From: Lanius collurio
Lineage: Eukaryota > Chordata > Aves > Passeriformes > Laniidae
Length of the DNA: 64,000 bases
Direction of reading: 5' to 3'
Assembly (NCBI GenBank): GCA_020086605.1
Contig: JACBWW010000087.1
Coordinates: 1,435,697-1,499,696, forward strand
Shown here piece after piece: positions 27,701 to 37,499 of the stretch. Numbering within the stretch: the first letter of the stretch is position 1; every line of letters starts with the position of its first letter. The notes under the pieces are model-generated. The model was not told the DNA's origin. It did no database searches and worked only from the letters and a program-made list of their open reading frames with translations. The translations under genes and the position numbers were made by a program.

Positions 27701-29468
27701 AACAGGACTCTACAAAAGGCTTCAATTCTTGAGAGGCAGTAATTTCTCCTGGAAAAATAAACCCATGCCACCAGCTGGATCTGCCATTCACATGCTTCCA
27801 TGCTAGTTACTGGCTCAGGCATGGCATTTGCAGTAAGCCCTGAAAGTAAATTCATTATGGTTATTTAAAAATAAAAACACCATAAAACCCAGAGAATTTA
27901 TTGTGCAAAATTCAGTATTGCATTAATATATACACTAGCATACAGGGAGCTATTACTTTCTGTGCAACTTCATCGGTGTGAGCTGCATGCTTGCATGCAG
28001 CTGCATGCAGATAAAAGTGACCCATAAACATTTAATTTACTTGCACTTTAAATTAATACTACAATACAAACTGATTTATCTGAGCAGTATTCAGAAGTTA
28101 GAACTTTTCAAATCATCTAAGACTTTTCAGATTTTAACTGCTGTCTTAATTACCCCCCGAAATCCTAACAGAAGCTAACAAGGATTTTTACACAAGCTTT
28201 ACCACAATCTTGGTCACGTCTTCAATCTTCTAAATATGCATTGCAGAGAGGAAGAATCATGTTCTGTGTCTCTAGACAACCACATACCATCAGTTAGAAA
28301 TGTGCATTCTTCATCAGTCATATTATCTGTATTATGGATAACCAGTACTTCATTATCTGCAGGCAAGCACCTTTAACTAATGAATTATTCTGGAATGCCA
28401 GCTGTGCACTGCAAGATGAAGCATTGCCGTCTAGAAAAACAACCCCCAGCTCTCATACTGCATGTACTGCCAAACATACCACATAAGCTAGCAAGTGACA
28501 TTATTTTTATCTTCCACAAATGCCCGGTCAATGAACCTTAGCCCCTGCAATTTCCACCTTTCCCCCCCTTCTTGATTTTCATTTCTAAATTAACACAATT
28601 TTCAAAAGTAGAGTACTTGTGTCTATGGCATGGGTCATAACATTCATATTTCTTTGCATTTAGCCCACGTCACATGGCTTTAGAGTTTTCAGAATACGTA
28701 GAGTAGTTTAAAAATACCTGCTTTCAAAACCTGTTGTACCCACTACTTGTACTTGTCATAAGCATTAGCAGTAGGCTATTATGCTAGAGAGCTAAAATAA
28801 TGGACTGGCAAAGACAATTGAAATCCTGTACGTTTTACAACTGCATGGCGATCACAATTAGGAGATGGTCAACCAACAGGGTCAGCCAAACTATGAGGAT
28901 TATTTTAAGGATTTAAAAGTTTTTTTACTGCAATCTAATCACCTGTAGTCGTGTAATTTTTTTTTAGGCCTCACAGGAGAAAGAAACATCCTACTGACAA
29001 TTTTTCCTAGTCCACCGCAGTGATATTTAACCCTTTACCTATACACGTTTCTTTCCCAAAACGTTTTTCCGAATGTGGTGGGTTGTGGGGTTTTTAGGGT
29101 TTATGTGTTCTTATTTTTTTTTCTTCCTTGTTCTTAAATGAGTCGATTTTTACCCTTATGCCCGTTTAACAAACGCGAACGGTGCCCAAGGTCAACAATG
29201 AGAAGAGGCAGCCGAGTAAACCAGAATTCTCTATTTCCGCACTGTCCAAATTAGGAAATGATGTCAACGAAATATTAAATTACTGCTGCTGTGCTCCTAG
29301 CCGAGGTACTTGTCCGACCCGGCTAGGCCCCCGATACTCTCCAAAGAGCCACAAAACGGCCAGCGAAGTCCCCAGCGAGCCATCCTCCTTACCCAGGTAG
29401 ATATCCCCGAAAGAGCCGCTCCCGATCTTCCGGCCCAGCCGGTACCGGTTCCCAACCCTCAGCTCCAT
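9702..29468 (-). CDS. CSNK1D: Casein kinase 1 delta (CSNK1D-type) gene, nine coding exons plus an alternative last exon
   Basis: Serine/threonine kinase of the CK1 family, which phosphorylates PER proteins, Wnt components and many other substrates in nucleus, cytosol and centrosome. Exons in transcription order: 29393-29468, 24005-24115, 22214-22362, 21497-21725, 20955-21125, 19338-19486, 18592-18763, 18145-18284, then 9702-9752, or alternatively 11621-11653. The coding lengths sum to 1248 nt (415 residues) or 1230 nt (409 residues), matching the two classic CK1 delta isoforms. Seen directly: glycine loop GSGSFG, Lys38 in VAIK, HRD at 126-128, DFG at 149-151, no frame break, and all splice phases agree. 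The protein is closer to delta than epsilon because of the tail ([32 protein letters not shown]). The tail differs from the mammalian sequence I remember at about ten positions in exon 7 and five in the final exon, so this may be a paralogue. The gene is intron-containing, so it is not a retrocopy. Confidence 0.93.
11621..11653 (-). CDS. CSNK1D: Alternative last exon, short-isoform tail ([10 protein letters not shown])
   Basis: The acceptor CCCCTACCTCAG is followed by ten codons for [10 protein letters not shown] and TAG at 11621-11623. This is exactly the C-terminus of the 409-residue CK1 delta isoform. It lies 1.9 kb before the other last exon in transcription order, so isoform choice depends on splicing and 3' end use. 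Confidence 0.92.
   Translation of the reverse strand, partial: NSIPFEHHGK
14230..15800 (+). mobile_element. CR1-type LINE, decayed reverse transcriptase region
   Basis: Broken frames read as the non-LTR reverse transcriptase of avian CR1: a piece near 14540 (NYRPVS-like), [14 protein letters not shown] at about 14912, [34 protein letters not shown] near 15350, [10 protein letters not shown] near 15490 and HWNRLPREV near 15620. The catalytic box reads FADN instead of FADD. There are several stops and frameshifts, so the copy is dead. The tail near 15700-15795 matches the typical CR1 3' region. It lies antisense to the kinase transcript. Confidence 0.9.
16475..16765 (-). mobile_element. CR1 LINE fragment (3' part)
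   Basis: The plus strand shows the reverse complement of a CR1 3' region: a block with AGAACACCCAAGG, then text like 'tgtagcccaatc', 'gggcaacctgttacagt' and 'tctatcttatatttcaa'. It is 5'-truncated as usual and has the same orientation as the kinase transcript. Confidence 0.75.
18145..18284 (-). CDS. CSNK1D: Kinase exon 8 (regulatory tail, part 2)
   Basis: 140 nt encoding [20 protein letters not shown] through [18 protein letters not shown], nearly identical to vertebrate CK1 delta. The exon ends at a codon boundary, so either of two last exons can follow. The donor is GTAAAA. Confidence 0.94.
18592..18763 (-). CDS. CSNK1D: Kinase exon 7 (regulatory tail, part 1)
   Basis: 172 nt encoding the start of the autoinhibitory C-terminal tail: [20 protein letters not shown], then a stretch including [14 protein letters not shown] and [10 protein letters not shown]. 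Compared with the mammalian delta tail as I remember it, several acidic/basic and Ser/Thr positions have changed (for example RHSRNPAT is RHTRNPAV here). The reading frame and charge pattern are kept. Confidence 0.93.
19338..19486 (-). CDS. CSNK1D: Kinase exon 6 (end of kinase fold)
   Basis: 149 nt encoding [20 protein letters not shown] through DWNMLKF, the last part of the kinase C-lobe. The acceptor is ATTACAG and the donor is GTGAGT. Confidence 0.95.
20955..21125 (-). CDS. CSNK1D: Kinase exon 5
   Basis: 171 nt encoding [20 protein letters not shown] through EVLCKGYP. It includes the CK1 substrate-recognition and anion-binding region. The acceptor is TTGTAG and the donor is GTAAGT. Confidence 0.95.
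21497..21725 (-). CDS. CSNK1D: Kinase exon 4 (catalytic loop, DFG)
   Basis: 229 nt encoding [12 protein letters not shown], the catalytic HRDVKPDN and [11 protein letters not shown] segments, and [15 protein letters not shown]. The catalytic Asp128 and metal-binding Asp149 are intact. The acceptor is CACTTAG and the donor is GTGAGC. Confidence 0.96.
21741..21761. repeat. oligo-A run in intron 3
   Basis: 21 consecutive A on plus, just upstream of the exon 4 acceptor as read on minus (an oligo-T). It does not disrupt the acceptor itself. Confidence 0.9.
22214..22362 (-). CDS. CSNK1D: Kinase exon 3 (hinge region)
   Basis: 149 nt encoding [16 protein letters not shown] through LLLADQM. The acceptor TTTCTAG and donor GTAGGA are canonical. 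Lys replaces the Arg of mammalian delta in PTIRW, a change shared with epsilon. Confidence 0.95.
24005..24115 (-). CDS. CSNK1D: Kinase exon 2 (catalytic lysine)
   Basis: 111 nt, phase 1 to phase 1, encoding the segment from [12 protein letters not shown] to YKMMQGG with the ATP-anchoring Lys38. The acceptor TTTTAG precedes it. The downstream donor reads GGAG then GCAAGC, so this exon uses a non-canonical GC donor. The next exon resumes exactly in frame at Val-Gly-Ile-Pro, which fixes the junction. Confidence 0.93.
24116..29392 (-). other. Intron 1 of the kinase gene
   Basis: 5.3 kb of AT-rich intron, with an A-rich stretch at 24363-24380 and a small palindromic TGCATGC cluster near 27984-28010. 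No exon or RNA gene was recognised. Confidence 0.75.
27982..28012. repeat. TGCATGC palindrome cluster
   Basis: Three overlapping copies of the self-complementary word TGCATGC lie within about 30 bp, forming a short potential hairpin. No function is implied. Confidence 0.5.
29393..29468 (-). CDS. CSNK1D: Kinase exon 1 (start codon, P-loop)
   Basis: The ATG is at 29468-29466 in a good context (GCCATGG). It encodes residues 1-25, [20 protein letters not shown] and onward to IYL, ending with one base of codon 26. The donor GTAAGG follows at 29392. Arg8 (NRYRLG) fits delta; epsilon has Lys. The exon lies inside the CpG island. Confidence 0.95.
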
Positions 29469-29985
29469 GGCGACAGCTCGGCTCGTCGGCAGCCCGGTTC
29501 TGCTGCTCTGCCCGGCCCGCTGGCTCTCGCTCTGACGCCTCACAATCCTGCGGTTCTGGATGCCATCGCGGCTTTGGTCTCGCCGCTCGATACTAGCGAG
29601 ACAGGCAAGACGGTCGCCACAGCTCCCGAGCAAGATGGACACGGATCCCCGACACGACCGGCCCCTCAGCCCCTCCGGCCCCTCGCCACCATACTGCGTG
29701 ACCTCACTTCCCTAGCGACGGGGGCGGAGCGCGCTGCCGCAAGGACGTGCGGGCGGGGCGCGGATGCGGCCGCGGCTCCCGCGCACCGCTGGTCTCTCAG
29801 CGCACGGCTCGGGCGGAGTCGGGTGCCGGTTCCTGCCGCATCGCATCCGGCCGTGCCTGCCGGGCGGCCAGCGAGGCCCGCAGCCTTCCGGGTGCGTGTG
29901 TCGTCGTCTTCCCCGTGGCCATCGGTCACCGCAGTGGAGATGAGCTCCGGGTGCGCTGCGTTCTGATGAGTGCCTATTTGACCGC

Positions 29986-30002
29986 GGGGGGGGGGGGGGG
30001 GG
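29986..30002 (+). repeat. 17-base G homopolymer
   Basis: An uninterrupted run of 17 G at the distal edge of the CpG island, followed by GGGGAG. It could form a G-quadruplex and is prone to sequencing error. Confidence 0.9.
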
Positions 30003-30124
30003 AGGGGAGAAGGCGGCCAGGGACAAAATCTGAGACATGTGAGGCTGTGTATTTGTGAAGCCTCATACTGAAAAAGTTGTAAGTCATTAATTTAATGGCT
30101 TAGGTGGATGACAGCCGAGTCACT

Positions 30125-30720
30125 GGAGCTATAGAGGGAGAGGGAGATGGAGAGGGAGAGAGACAAATACATCTGAACTCTCAAATTCTCCCAGCAGCTC
30201 TGAGAGGGGAGCTGCGATTAGTCTTGGACCCATTAGTCCATGCTGCCCCTCTTCTGCATCCCACCCTCTTACCACCACACCTTTCTCCCGATTATGTAAT
30301 TTTTTCTGCTTCCCTGCATCTTTCCCTCTCTGTTCTCCCAGCTCCCATCTTTCTCTGTCATTCTACCTGTTTTCTTCTTCTTTCTGCATTTTGTCCTCTT
30401 CCCCACCCCTCTTTCATCCTTTTAGTCCATTGCTATTTTTGTCTTTTTTCCATTTATCTGCCTTCCAATTTTTTTAAACTTTCCCTCATATACCTTCTAG
30501 GTCTTTGTGATGTTCCCCCAAACTTTTATTTCCTCTCTCTCCATTCCCTGTATTCTATGTACAGTTTTTCTTTCTTGGATGCTCTCACTCCAGGTCCCTT
30601 CCCCAATGTTTCCATTTCTTCCCTCTTTGTCCCTCAGTCCATATTTCTCCTGGCTATTCTCAGTCTGTCTCCCTGCCTATTATTAAATTCCTCTCCCCTT
30701 TAGCTCATAGAGCCAGAAGA
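30125..30720. other. Purine block then pyrimidine-rich tract
   Basis: Starts with GGGAGA-type repeats (30136-30165) and continues as roughly 450 bp rich in C and T on plus. A 199-codon frame runs through it, but its composition (Leu, Ser, Pro, Phe) is what a CT-rich tract yields, so I do not call a gene. Confidence 0.6.
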
Positions 30721-30904
30721 CCCAGGTAACCACACATCACCTTTGCTTTTTCCGAGGGTTTGCTTTGTTAAAGGATTCCTGAATGTGTCAGTGGGCTTTT
30801 CTGTAGCTGGAATTTCTGTTTCAGGAAATGTCTCTCATTCTGTAGTCTGTGATTTAACAGTTCCCATGCCAGGATAATTGCAGTAGAAAGTGGCAAATGA
30901 AGCC

Positions 30905-31645
30905 AACAGCCTGGACTAGGATGTGCCAGGCCTCTTGCCAAGCCAGGGGCCGAATATGGAATGCCACCTCCTTAAATTGTGGACCTTGAGGGATTTTTCC
31001 CAGACAAAAGCTGCCAGGAACCATGGCTCTGGGTAGCCTTGGATTCTGTTTTTCCTCCTCCAAACTGCCCCCCCCTGAGATTTTAGGGTGGAAATACTTC
31101 CTACCTGTGCAAAACCACCTCTGGTTGTAGCAAGGAGCCAGGGTCCAAATGTGGGATGTCACTTCCTAAAATTGCAGACATCGGCAGATTTCTCCCAGAT
31201 GAAAGCTGCCAGGAACTAGGACTCTGGCTCATCTTGGACTCCCAGGAGCCTGCTCCAAACCACCTCCAAGCGACAAGGGTGGTAAACTTTGCTTCCTTTT
31301 AAAAAGGGCCATTGTTCGCATCCAGATGCCTGTCGCCAAAAGTGGATTTCCAGCTCCTAAATTTGCAAACGTCACAGGATTTCTCCCAGATGAAAGCTGC
31401 CAGGAACTAGGGCTCTGGCTGGCCTTTGACTCCCGGGGGCCTTCTCTTAACTGGCTCTAAGATACAAGGCTCAAAGACAAAGTTCCTGCCTGTGGGGAAG
31501 ACCCACTGTTCACACTCAAGCACCCACAGCCAATTGTGGGAATCTGCATCCTAAAATTGTAAATATCAGAGAATTTCTCCCAGACACAGTCTGCCGGGAG
31601 CTACAGCTCTGCCTGGCCTTGGACTCCAGGGGCTGTCTCTCTTGT
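30905..31645. repeat. Tandem repeat, about 193 bp unit, four diverged copies
   Basis: A core like 'ttctcccagatgaaagctgc' followed by 'caggaactagg-ctctgg' recurs with its first base at 30991, 31187, 31377 and 31571, a spacing of 196, 190 and 194 bp. The flanking parts of each unit ('cctaaaattgcagac', 'ttggactcc') repeat too. Copies are perhaps 70-80% alike by eye. Confidence 0.85.
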
Positions 31646-33480
31646 GCCCCTGAGACACCGAGGGGGCTCAGGGTGCGTGTCAGGGACCGAAGACGTGTTT
31701 AAGGCCCCGCCATATTTGGTCCACTGTTGTGCGCGTCAACAAGATAACGGAGGAGAAGACCTTATTGTTAGTTGGGAGGAACCCTCAAAAATGAAACAAG
31801 GTGTCAGTCAATTAGTAGAAACTCGACTTGTGAAAGAGGAATAATACACAATGAAGCCACTGTTAGCATGGAGGTGGTATCGTGGGTTGTTGTGAGCTCA
31901 TCTCACTTGCTGGCCCTGTGTGAGATGATGTAACTCGCCACTACTGAGAAGGAGATGTAAGGTGTGGTCCTGGAGTGGAGGGAGGGAGGAGGACGAGATG
32001 CATGCTGTTTTCATCCAGGGGATGGCCTGAAAGTGCACTACCTGCCTAACCCTCCTACTCAGGAGCCATGCTCTGTCTCCTTCTCAAGAATCTAGGGGTC
32101 AGTATGTTATCAATTGCTACTACAACTAAGGAAATCAATTTGCTTTGCAATTATGAGAGAAAACTCTCACTGAGAGTTTTCTTTCCTCATTGCATCCCCT
32201 TGTTTGTCATCTCCCGTGTCCCAGGTGCCTGCACGGGTTTGGCCCGGAACTGCTCTGCCCTGCTGCACAGTCTGGCCTATAGGTGTAATAGGACAAGTTC
32301 CAAGGCCTTGAAATGTGAAATGTAGGGTGTAGTTTGGCCTCCAGATGGTATTATGTGATGGACACAGGATGGCTGGAGCTGTTAAGCTGTCATGCAGGCT
32401 CAAGGAGGTGTGGGTGGTGGACGAGTGTTTTGGCTGTTTTGTGTTTCCTGGAACAATAAAATGTAATACATTTTCCAGAAATAGAACAATTGTTATATTG
32501 TACTGATGTGGAGTTGTATTTGTGTTTGTTGCTGCACTTCCACATATTGCTTTGTGGACTTTTACCAATGTGCATATGCATTGTATTTCTACTTGTGTTT
32601 GTATACATTGTTGTTTCCTCATGTTTTGCTGAAGTGTAAATAAAAAAACCTCATTCAATAATGTTGAATAAACCCTTAGAAAGATACCTTTTTTTGGTTC
32701 TTGTCTTTCTTTGGAGTAGTTTAGTAATTTTTTCACTGTAGTTCTTGCTTTGCTGCTCTGCTTTGCTTTAACTTTTCAGTCTATTCCTCACTTTCCTTTT
32801 TCCTACTCTTTATCTTTTTCTCTGACTCCAACATGAAATCTCCCAGCTTTCTGGGAGATGAAGGAAAAGCAGTCCCACCTGCAGCTTCTACCTGTAGTCT
32901 TTTCCCTGGTCTGCATCTTTCCCAACAGCACAGAAGGCCCTTAGCAAAGGGCCTAAATTTGCTAATTTAGCAAAGTTAGAATAAATGTAACAAGTTGCTC
33001 TTCTGCACCGGTCTCATTAAGGCTAGAATGGCGGCTGCCGGCCTCTGCCGTTTCTACGTTTCCAAATTTCTACCTTTGCTCATTTCTACCTTCTTAACTT
33101 TCTACCTTTGTTTGTTTCTGACTTTCTACCTTTGACTAGTTTTGTGCCTTCTTTGGGGGTGAGGAAAAAAGGCTGGGGAAGGGGGTGAAGACTCGGAGGT
33201 TCTGATGGCATTTGGGGACCCAAATCTCCCAGAGAGAGCTACGATGAGGTGGAGGAGCAGGTGAGAAGGAGGGGGCCAGTGCTGGGTGCCCTCCCCGAGA
33301 GGGACCCAAAAACTGCCAGAAACTTCAGAGGGAGGAGTGTGTGTAGAATACTAAGAGCTGTCAAGTTCTTCATTTTTATAGTTATAGACAAATGCCACTC
33401 ATTTAGATGTCAATTAATTTTGAAATAAGCCCTCTCTCTCTATTACATGCAGGAATGTAAGAAACTGGGACTGGGGATCA
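31646..33480. other. Non-coding stretch with plus-strand polyadenylation-like signals
   Basis: No recognised gene. Two AATAAA words on plus at about 32640 and 32666 could end a transcript coming from the CpG island. An open frame of 189 codons on minus (32167-32736) has no family resemblance, and I treat it as chance. Confidence 0.5.
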
Positions 33481-33539
33481 GTAGGTTTTGGGCTGGCGTT
33501 TTTATCTAGGAAGGAAACAAGTGCCTAAAAGCCTGAGCC

Positions 33540-34065
33540 AAATGCGGGCACTGCAAAGCGCTCTGAGGCGCCTTTTTCTCTCTGCTCTCTCCGAGCCCCG
33601 GGGCGTGTCCTGGGCCCGGGCTGAGCTGTGCGGCGGTGCTGCCGCCTGGTGGCGAGAGAGCGGCACTGCCGGCGCCGGCCCAGCGCCCCGGCCCTCCGCG
33701 CCGCCCGCCCGCTGCCGGGGGGAGCCGAGGGCAGCGGCGGCCTCGGGGGCTGCCGAGCGTGGGAAGGGCGAGGGGCGGGCAGCGAGCGGGGCCGTGTCTG
33801 GAAGCGGAGGGACGGGGCGAAGGCCGGTTCGGAGCGCACAGGGGGCACGGCCGTGGCTGAGTGAAGCCATGGTGATAAAAGGAGCGGGCGCTGTGCGGGG
33901 CAGTGACCGTGATGAATGACAGCGCGAGGGGCGGCCCGGCGGGGCCGGTTTTGCTGGGCAGCAGAGGCGCGGTTGCAGCGCGACACGGGCGGGGGCCACC
34001 GGACGAGCACGGTCGGAATAGAGCTGCCCACGTGCTGCTCTCAATGGGGAGGCTTGAAAAGGAAA
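33540..34065. promoter_or_regulatory. Second CpG island
   Basis: CpG-dense block with overlapping spurious frames of up to 201 codons. It contains a CACGTG E-box near 34029 and a CTCF-like word on minus, CCACCAGGCGGCAG, at about 33640-33655. It could be a promoter of an unannotated transcript or of an LTR. No start site can be assigned. Confidence 0.5.
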
Positions 34066-34109
34066 GCGCAGTTTTGTTGCCAGCTGCCCGTCCAAAGAAA
34101 ACACAAAAC

Positions 34110-34748
34110 AACCGAAGTCATTTTATGCGGTGCTTTATTAGGGCCCGGGAGGTCTGAGGACTCGCGTCCAAAATCAGACACCTACGACCCTCTAAAGATT
34201 TCACACACCTTATATACTTTTACAAACAGATTGCTTCATACCACATAAACTAATTTTTAACTTGGCTTACATAACGGTTATCATATTCTTTTGAGATTTA
34301 TGATTCTATTCTACTATTCTTTTGGATTATAAATCCTACATGGTTGTCTAAACATACAATCATTAATTTTAGGATAACAAATGGGTAATCATGTCTTAGA
34401 TAACGATTTCTTTTAGAACATCCATTACCCAAGAACAAACAAGTTCCTGCATGTTCAGCATGCTTCACTAAATCCTTTGATTATACATAGACAAGAATCT
34501 ACATGCTCAGCCCACCAAGACTTTCCTCTTGCCAAGTGGTTGCTATATTCCATGACTAGGCCGCAGCTGAGCCTTAGCATAACTACTACCATTTGCTTCT
34601 ATTTGCAACAGTTTGGCACTCTTGGGATGGCGTAAGTGAGGCTTTATTAGCACCTGCCAGGACCTTGCAGAGGGTGGCTAGGACTTCCGTCACACTAAAG
34701 ATGGCGGACGCGTAGGACCTTGCCAGCAGCGTCCCCGGCTATGCCCGC
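34110..34748 (-). mobile_element. LTR-like remnant(s)
   Basis: On minus this stretch has two AATAAAGC-type polyadenylation contexts (plus-strand GCTTTATTAG near 34131 and GGCTTTATTAGC near 34641) and retrovirus-like AT-rich U3 sequence between them. I cannot define ends or a target duplication. It abuts the 5' LTR of the provirus. Confidence 0.4.
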
Positions 34749-35454
34749 TGTTATAAATAAGGGACCAGATTACCAATTTAACAATTATCCATTTATTTTG
34801 TACTACATTGTAGCTTTGTTTGAATGTAATTTTGTGCTTTGTTGTAGCTTTGTTAGGATCTCTCTTGTAGTTTAAGAAAGAAACCCACACTTCGTTGTGG
34901 AGAAACCAGCTTCTTATCAGACCTTACATTGCTATGCAAGAATTTACCACCCCTCCTTACCCCTTTCGGAGCTGACCTGCCTGGAGAGTAGTAGATAAGG
35001 AAAAGACAGAAGAAAAAAAAAAAAGAGAATAAAAGTGGCTGAATATGCAAACTAGAGCTGAAAAGACCCCTGGGAGTAAAAAAACCCCTAAAAATAATAA
35101 TTTAAAACGAGCCAACAAACTTTTAAGAAAAATGAACCAGGCTACTCTATAGGCAATTACTACTTGGCCAGCTTTTGAGCTGTCCAAGAAGTCACCGTAA
35201 CAAAAAGGTCTATTGAAGCCACTGCCCTGAGGACAGCGAATTACCACTATCGCCTTCGTATACCCTTTGGTATACAGCCACGCCTCGTGAGGAACGCTTG
35301 AAGGCCCGGCTCTATCACAGGGAGTGACAGAGCCGAAGTTCCTCCTCCTCCAAGTCGAAGCTGGGGGCAATGAAGCTGGCCGGAGCCCCCATCCGAGCTG
35401 ATCATTTTTAATAAAGGCTTAAAAAGGACCATCAGTCCTGCCCTTTTTATTTCA
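34749..35454 (+). repeat. 5' LTR of the SIRP-env provirus
   Basis: 706 bp, TGTTATAAATAAGG to TTTATTTCA, i.e. TG...CA ends. AATAAAGG at about 35410 is the probable polyadenylation signal. The A-rich AATAAAAG near 35028 may act as TATA. It carries one copy of the roughly 41 bp U3 segment that is duplicated in the 3' LTR. Confidence 0.92.
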
Positions 35455-36776
35455 GTTGGGGACTCGTCCGGGAGAGCCACTCCTGAAGAGGACCAGAAGA
35501 CGGGACGGCCGCCTGCTTTTGGACTCGAAGGACACGCTGGCTACTGGACTCAAAGGATCAGCCTGGGCCAAGCGACGTGGAGGAGCACCTTAGGTAAGCC
35601 CTGCGGTGACGGGTCGTGAGGGGGTGAGCGAGTGGTGAGTGAGTGGGGGGGACCGGCAGCTCGGACCCCCGAAAGCGAGTGTGGACCGCCTAGTACCGCG
35701 GTTCCGGATCTCCCGCGAGGGGGCCGGCCGGGAACGGTGGGAAGCGACTGGAGAAGAGTGAATGAGGCATCCCCTAAGGTAACGGGACTTTAGGTCCCCC
35801 TCCGAGCGAGCGGAGGATCCTGGTGTGGGTGGCTCGCAAACCCTGGCTGGCTCCGGGCGCGTGGAGGGCTGGGGATAGGTGTGAGTCACGCGCAAAAGTT
35901 GGTTTGCTGCTTCGACGGCCCAAGGCGCTGAGGGAGTCAGGGTAGAGAGAATACAGGGTGTCCCCAGACACTGCGGTGCCGAGTGCCAAGAGTTCCCCTC
36001 GTCCCCGGGCGGAAGGCCGGACGCACCGAGGAGGTGAGCTGTCGCAGTCACCAGAGAACAGGGGTCTCTGGGGGGCTGTTACCCTACGGCCGCACCTGAC
36101 TGGGAAGGGTAGCTAAGCGCGAGCTACGCCTGGGGGGGTCTGAGTGTCGGAGTAGGGGAGTCCAAGACCAGGGCGAGACGGCTGCTTCAACTGCACGCAA
36201 GCTCCTTCGGAGGAGACTGTCCTCTGGGGAAGGGCAGTCAAGCCGGCGGGGTCGGTGGAACTCCAGGAGTGGGGAGGGTTGGTTTCGAGCTTTACTTGCC
36301 TCCTTTTAACAAAAAAAAAAATAAGGCTAAAGCAGACAGTCGGTCAGAAACAGGATTGTCAGTCCGGGGGGGGGCTGACCAGGGGAGGTCCTGCCTTGTA
36401 CGGAGGTCCGAGACGAAGGACCCTAGTGGAGTAAAAGGGTCATATGACGACCACAATCTGAAGGGGCCGGTCCCAGAAGGGTTCCTGGGGTGCAGGGGAC
36501 CTAGACGGGAGGCAGCATCCCAGAAGATTGCGGTCTGAAAGGGGCCGAATCGGGGGTAGAGGGATACCTCCGTGGGGGCCTTCAAAGGCGGGTCTACGGA
36601 CTCAATTAAACTATATTGAGTGAGTGTCGAGTGAATGCTTTGGAAGGAGTGAGAGAGTTGTGAATGGTAAGGGTGTGAATGAACTAAGCGCTTAAGAAAG
36701 AGTGAAAAAAGTGTGAATGGTAAAAGTGTGAGTGAACTAAGCTTGAAATTTTTATTTGAGATCACAAAAAGGCAAG
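35455..36776 (+). other. Proviral leader, with splice donor at 35593/35594
   Basis: Long G+C-rich leader between the PBS and the gag start. CTTAG|GTAAGCC gives a near-perfect donor at 35593/35594, placed as expected for production of spliced env mRNA. The rest presumably includes packaging sequence; no gene seen. Confidence 0.7.
35457..35474 (+). promoter_or_regulatory. Primer-binding site, proline-tRNA-like
   Basis: TGGGGACTCGTCCGGGAG starts two bases after the LTR end, the standard spacing. It resembles the tRNA-Pro site of gammaretroviruses with two differences. Confidence 0.8.
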
Positions 36777-37499
36777 ATGGGAAATTGGTATAGTAAGAGA
36801 ATGGTAAAGCACAGACAAAGAAATAAAAATGTCCCACCTAACAGCCCTCTGGGGCAAATGTTAAATCAGTGGGATGAGCAGGAAAACACCAAGGATTTAG
36901 ATAAAATTAAAATGATTTATTATTGCACAGAAGTTTGGCCAGAATTAGATCTACTAGGAGGATGGCCATGGTGTGGAACCAAAGACAGAGGGATGTGTAA
37001 CCAACTGAACCAAATCCCTCGGGGACATGAATGGTTTACCATCATTGATTTAAAAGATGCATTTTGGGCATGTCCGTTAGCAGAGGAGTGTCGGGATTGG
37101 TTTGCCTTCGAATGGGAAGACCCAGATAAGAGGAGGAGGCAACAACTTCGGTGGACACGCCTCCCACAGGGGTACACGGAGAGTCCACATTTGTTTGGTC
37201 AAGCCCTGGAGGGGTTGCTAGAGCTCTTTGTGCCTGAAGCAGGAGTACAAATACTGCAATATGTAGATGATCTATTAGTGTCAGGGGAGGGACGAGAACA
37301 AGTAAAGATCACGAGTGTCCAACTCCTAAATTTTCTGGGCCAAAAAGGATTGAAGGTATCAAGAGAAAAACTACAGTTTGTAGAATCAGAGGTTACATAT
37401 TTGGGTCATATCATAGGGCAAGAGAGCAAAAGATTGAGTCCGGAGAGAATTTCAGGCATCCTAGCAATTCCAGCACCAAAAACCAAAAGAGACATCTGA
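36777..37499 (+). pseudogene. Gag start fused in frame to mid reverse transcriptase
   Basis: The ATG at 36777 gives MGNWYSKR, an N-myristoylation-type Gag start, followed by a matrix-like segment (PLGQMLNQWDE, then EVWPELDLLGGWPW). Near 37015-37025 the frame passes without a break into reverse transcriptase: DLKDAFWACPL, FAFEWEDP, RLPQGY, and the catalytic YVDD at about 37260. The rest of Gag, protease and the RT N-terminus are missing. The frame ends at a TGA (37497-37499), after which RT-like sequence continues in the same frame. It could encode a 240-residue chimeric product, but no function is implied. Confidence 0.9.

Larger units (their letters stand above)
29290..30020. promoter_or_regulatory. 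CpG island promoter of the kinase gene
   Basis: An abrupt change from AT-rich to CpG-dense sequence covers exon 1 and about 550 bp upstream of the start codon. No TATA box is seen, as expected for a housekeeping kinase. Long frames in all six phases here are a by-product of high G+C. Divergent transcription toward 30-33 kb is possible but not shown. Confidence 0.8.

Noticed and set aside
29310..29966. Plus-strand frame of 218 codons opposite kinase exon 1
   Set aside because: It is antisense to a certain exon and inside a CpG island; the composition is that of high G+C DNA.
30104..30703. Plus-strand frame of 199 codons
   Set aside because: It is created by a pyrimidine-rich tract (Leu/Ser/Pro/Phe) and shows no recognisable domain.
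32167..32736. Minus-strand frame of 189 codons
   Set aside because: No similarity to a known family, no splice or promoter context, and AATAAA signals lie on the other strand.
33502..34111. Overlapping minus-strand frames of about 200 codons
   Set aside because: They lie in a CpG island with long frames in several phases, no family resemblance, and extreme Ala/Pro/Arg composition.
35247..35480. Minus-strand frames shared by both LTRs (also at 43203-43394)
   Set aside because: They recur only because the LTR sequence is duplicated; they are antisense to the retroviral transcript.
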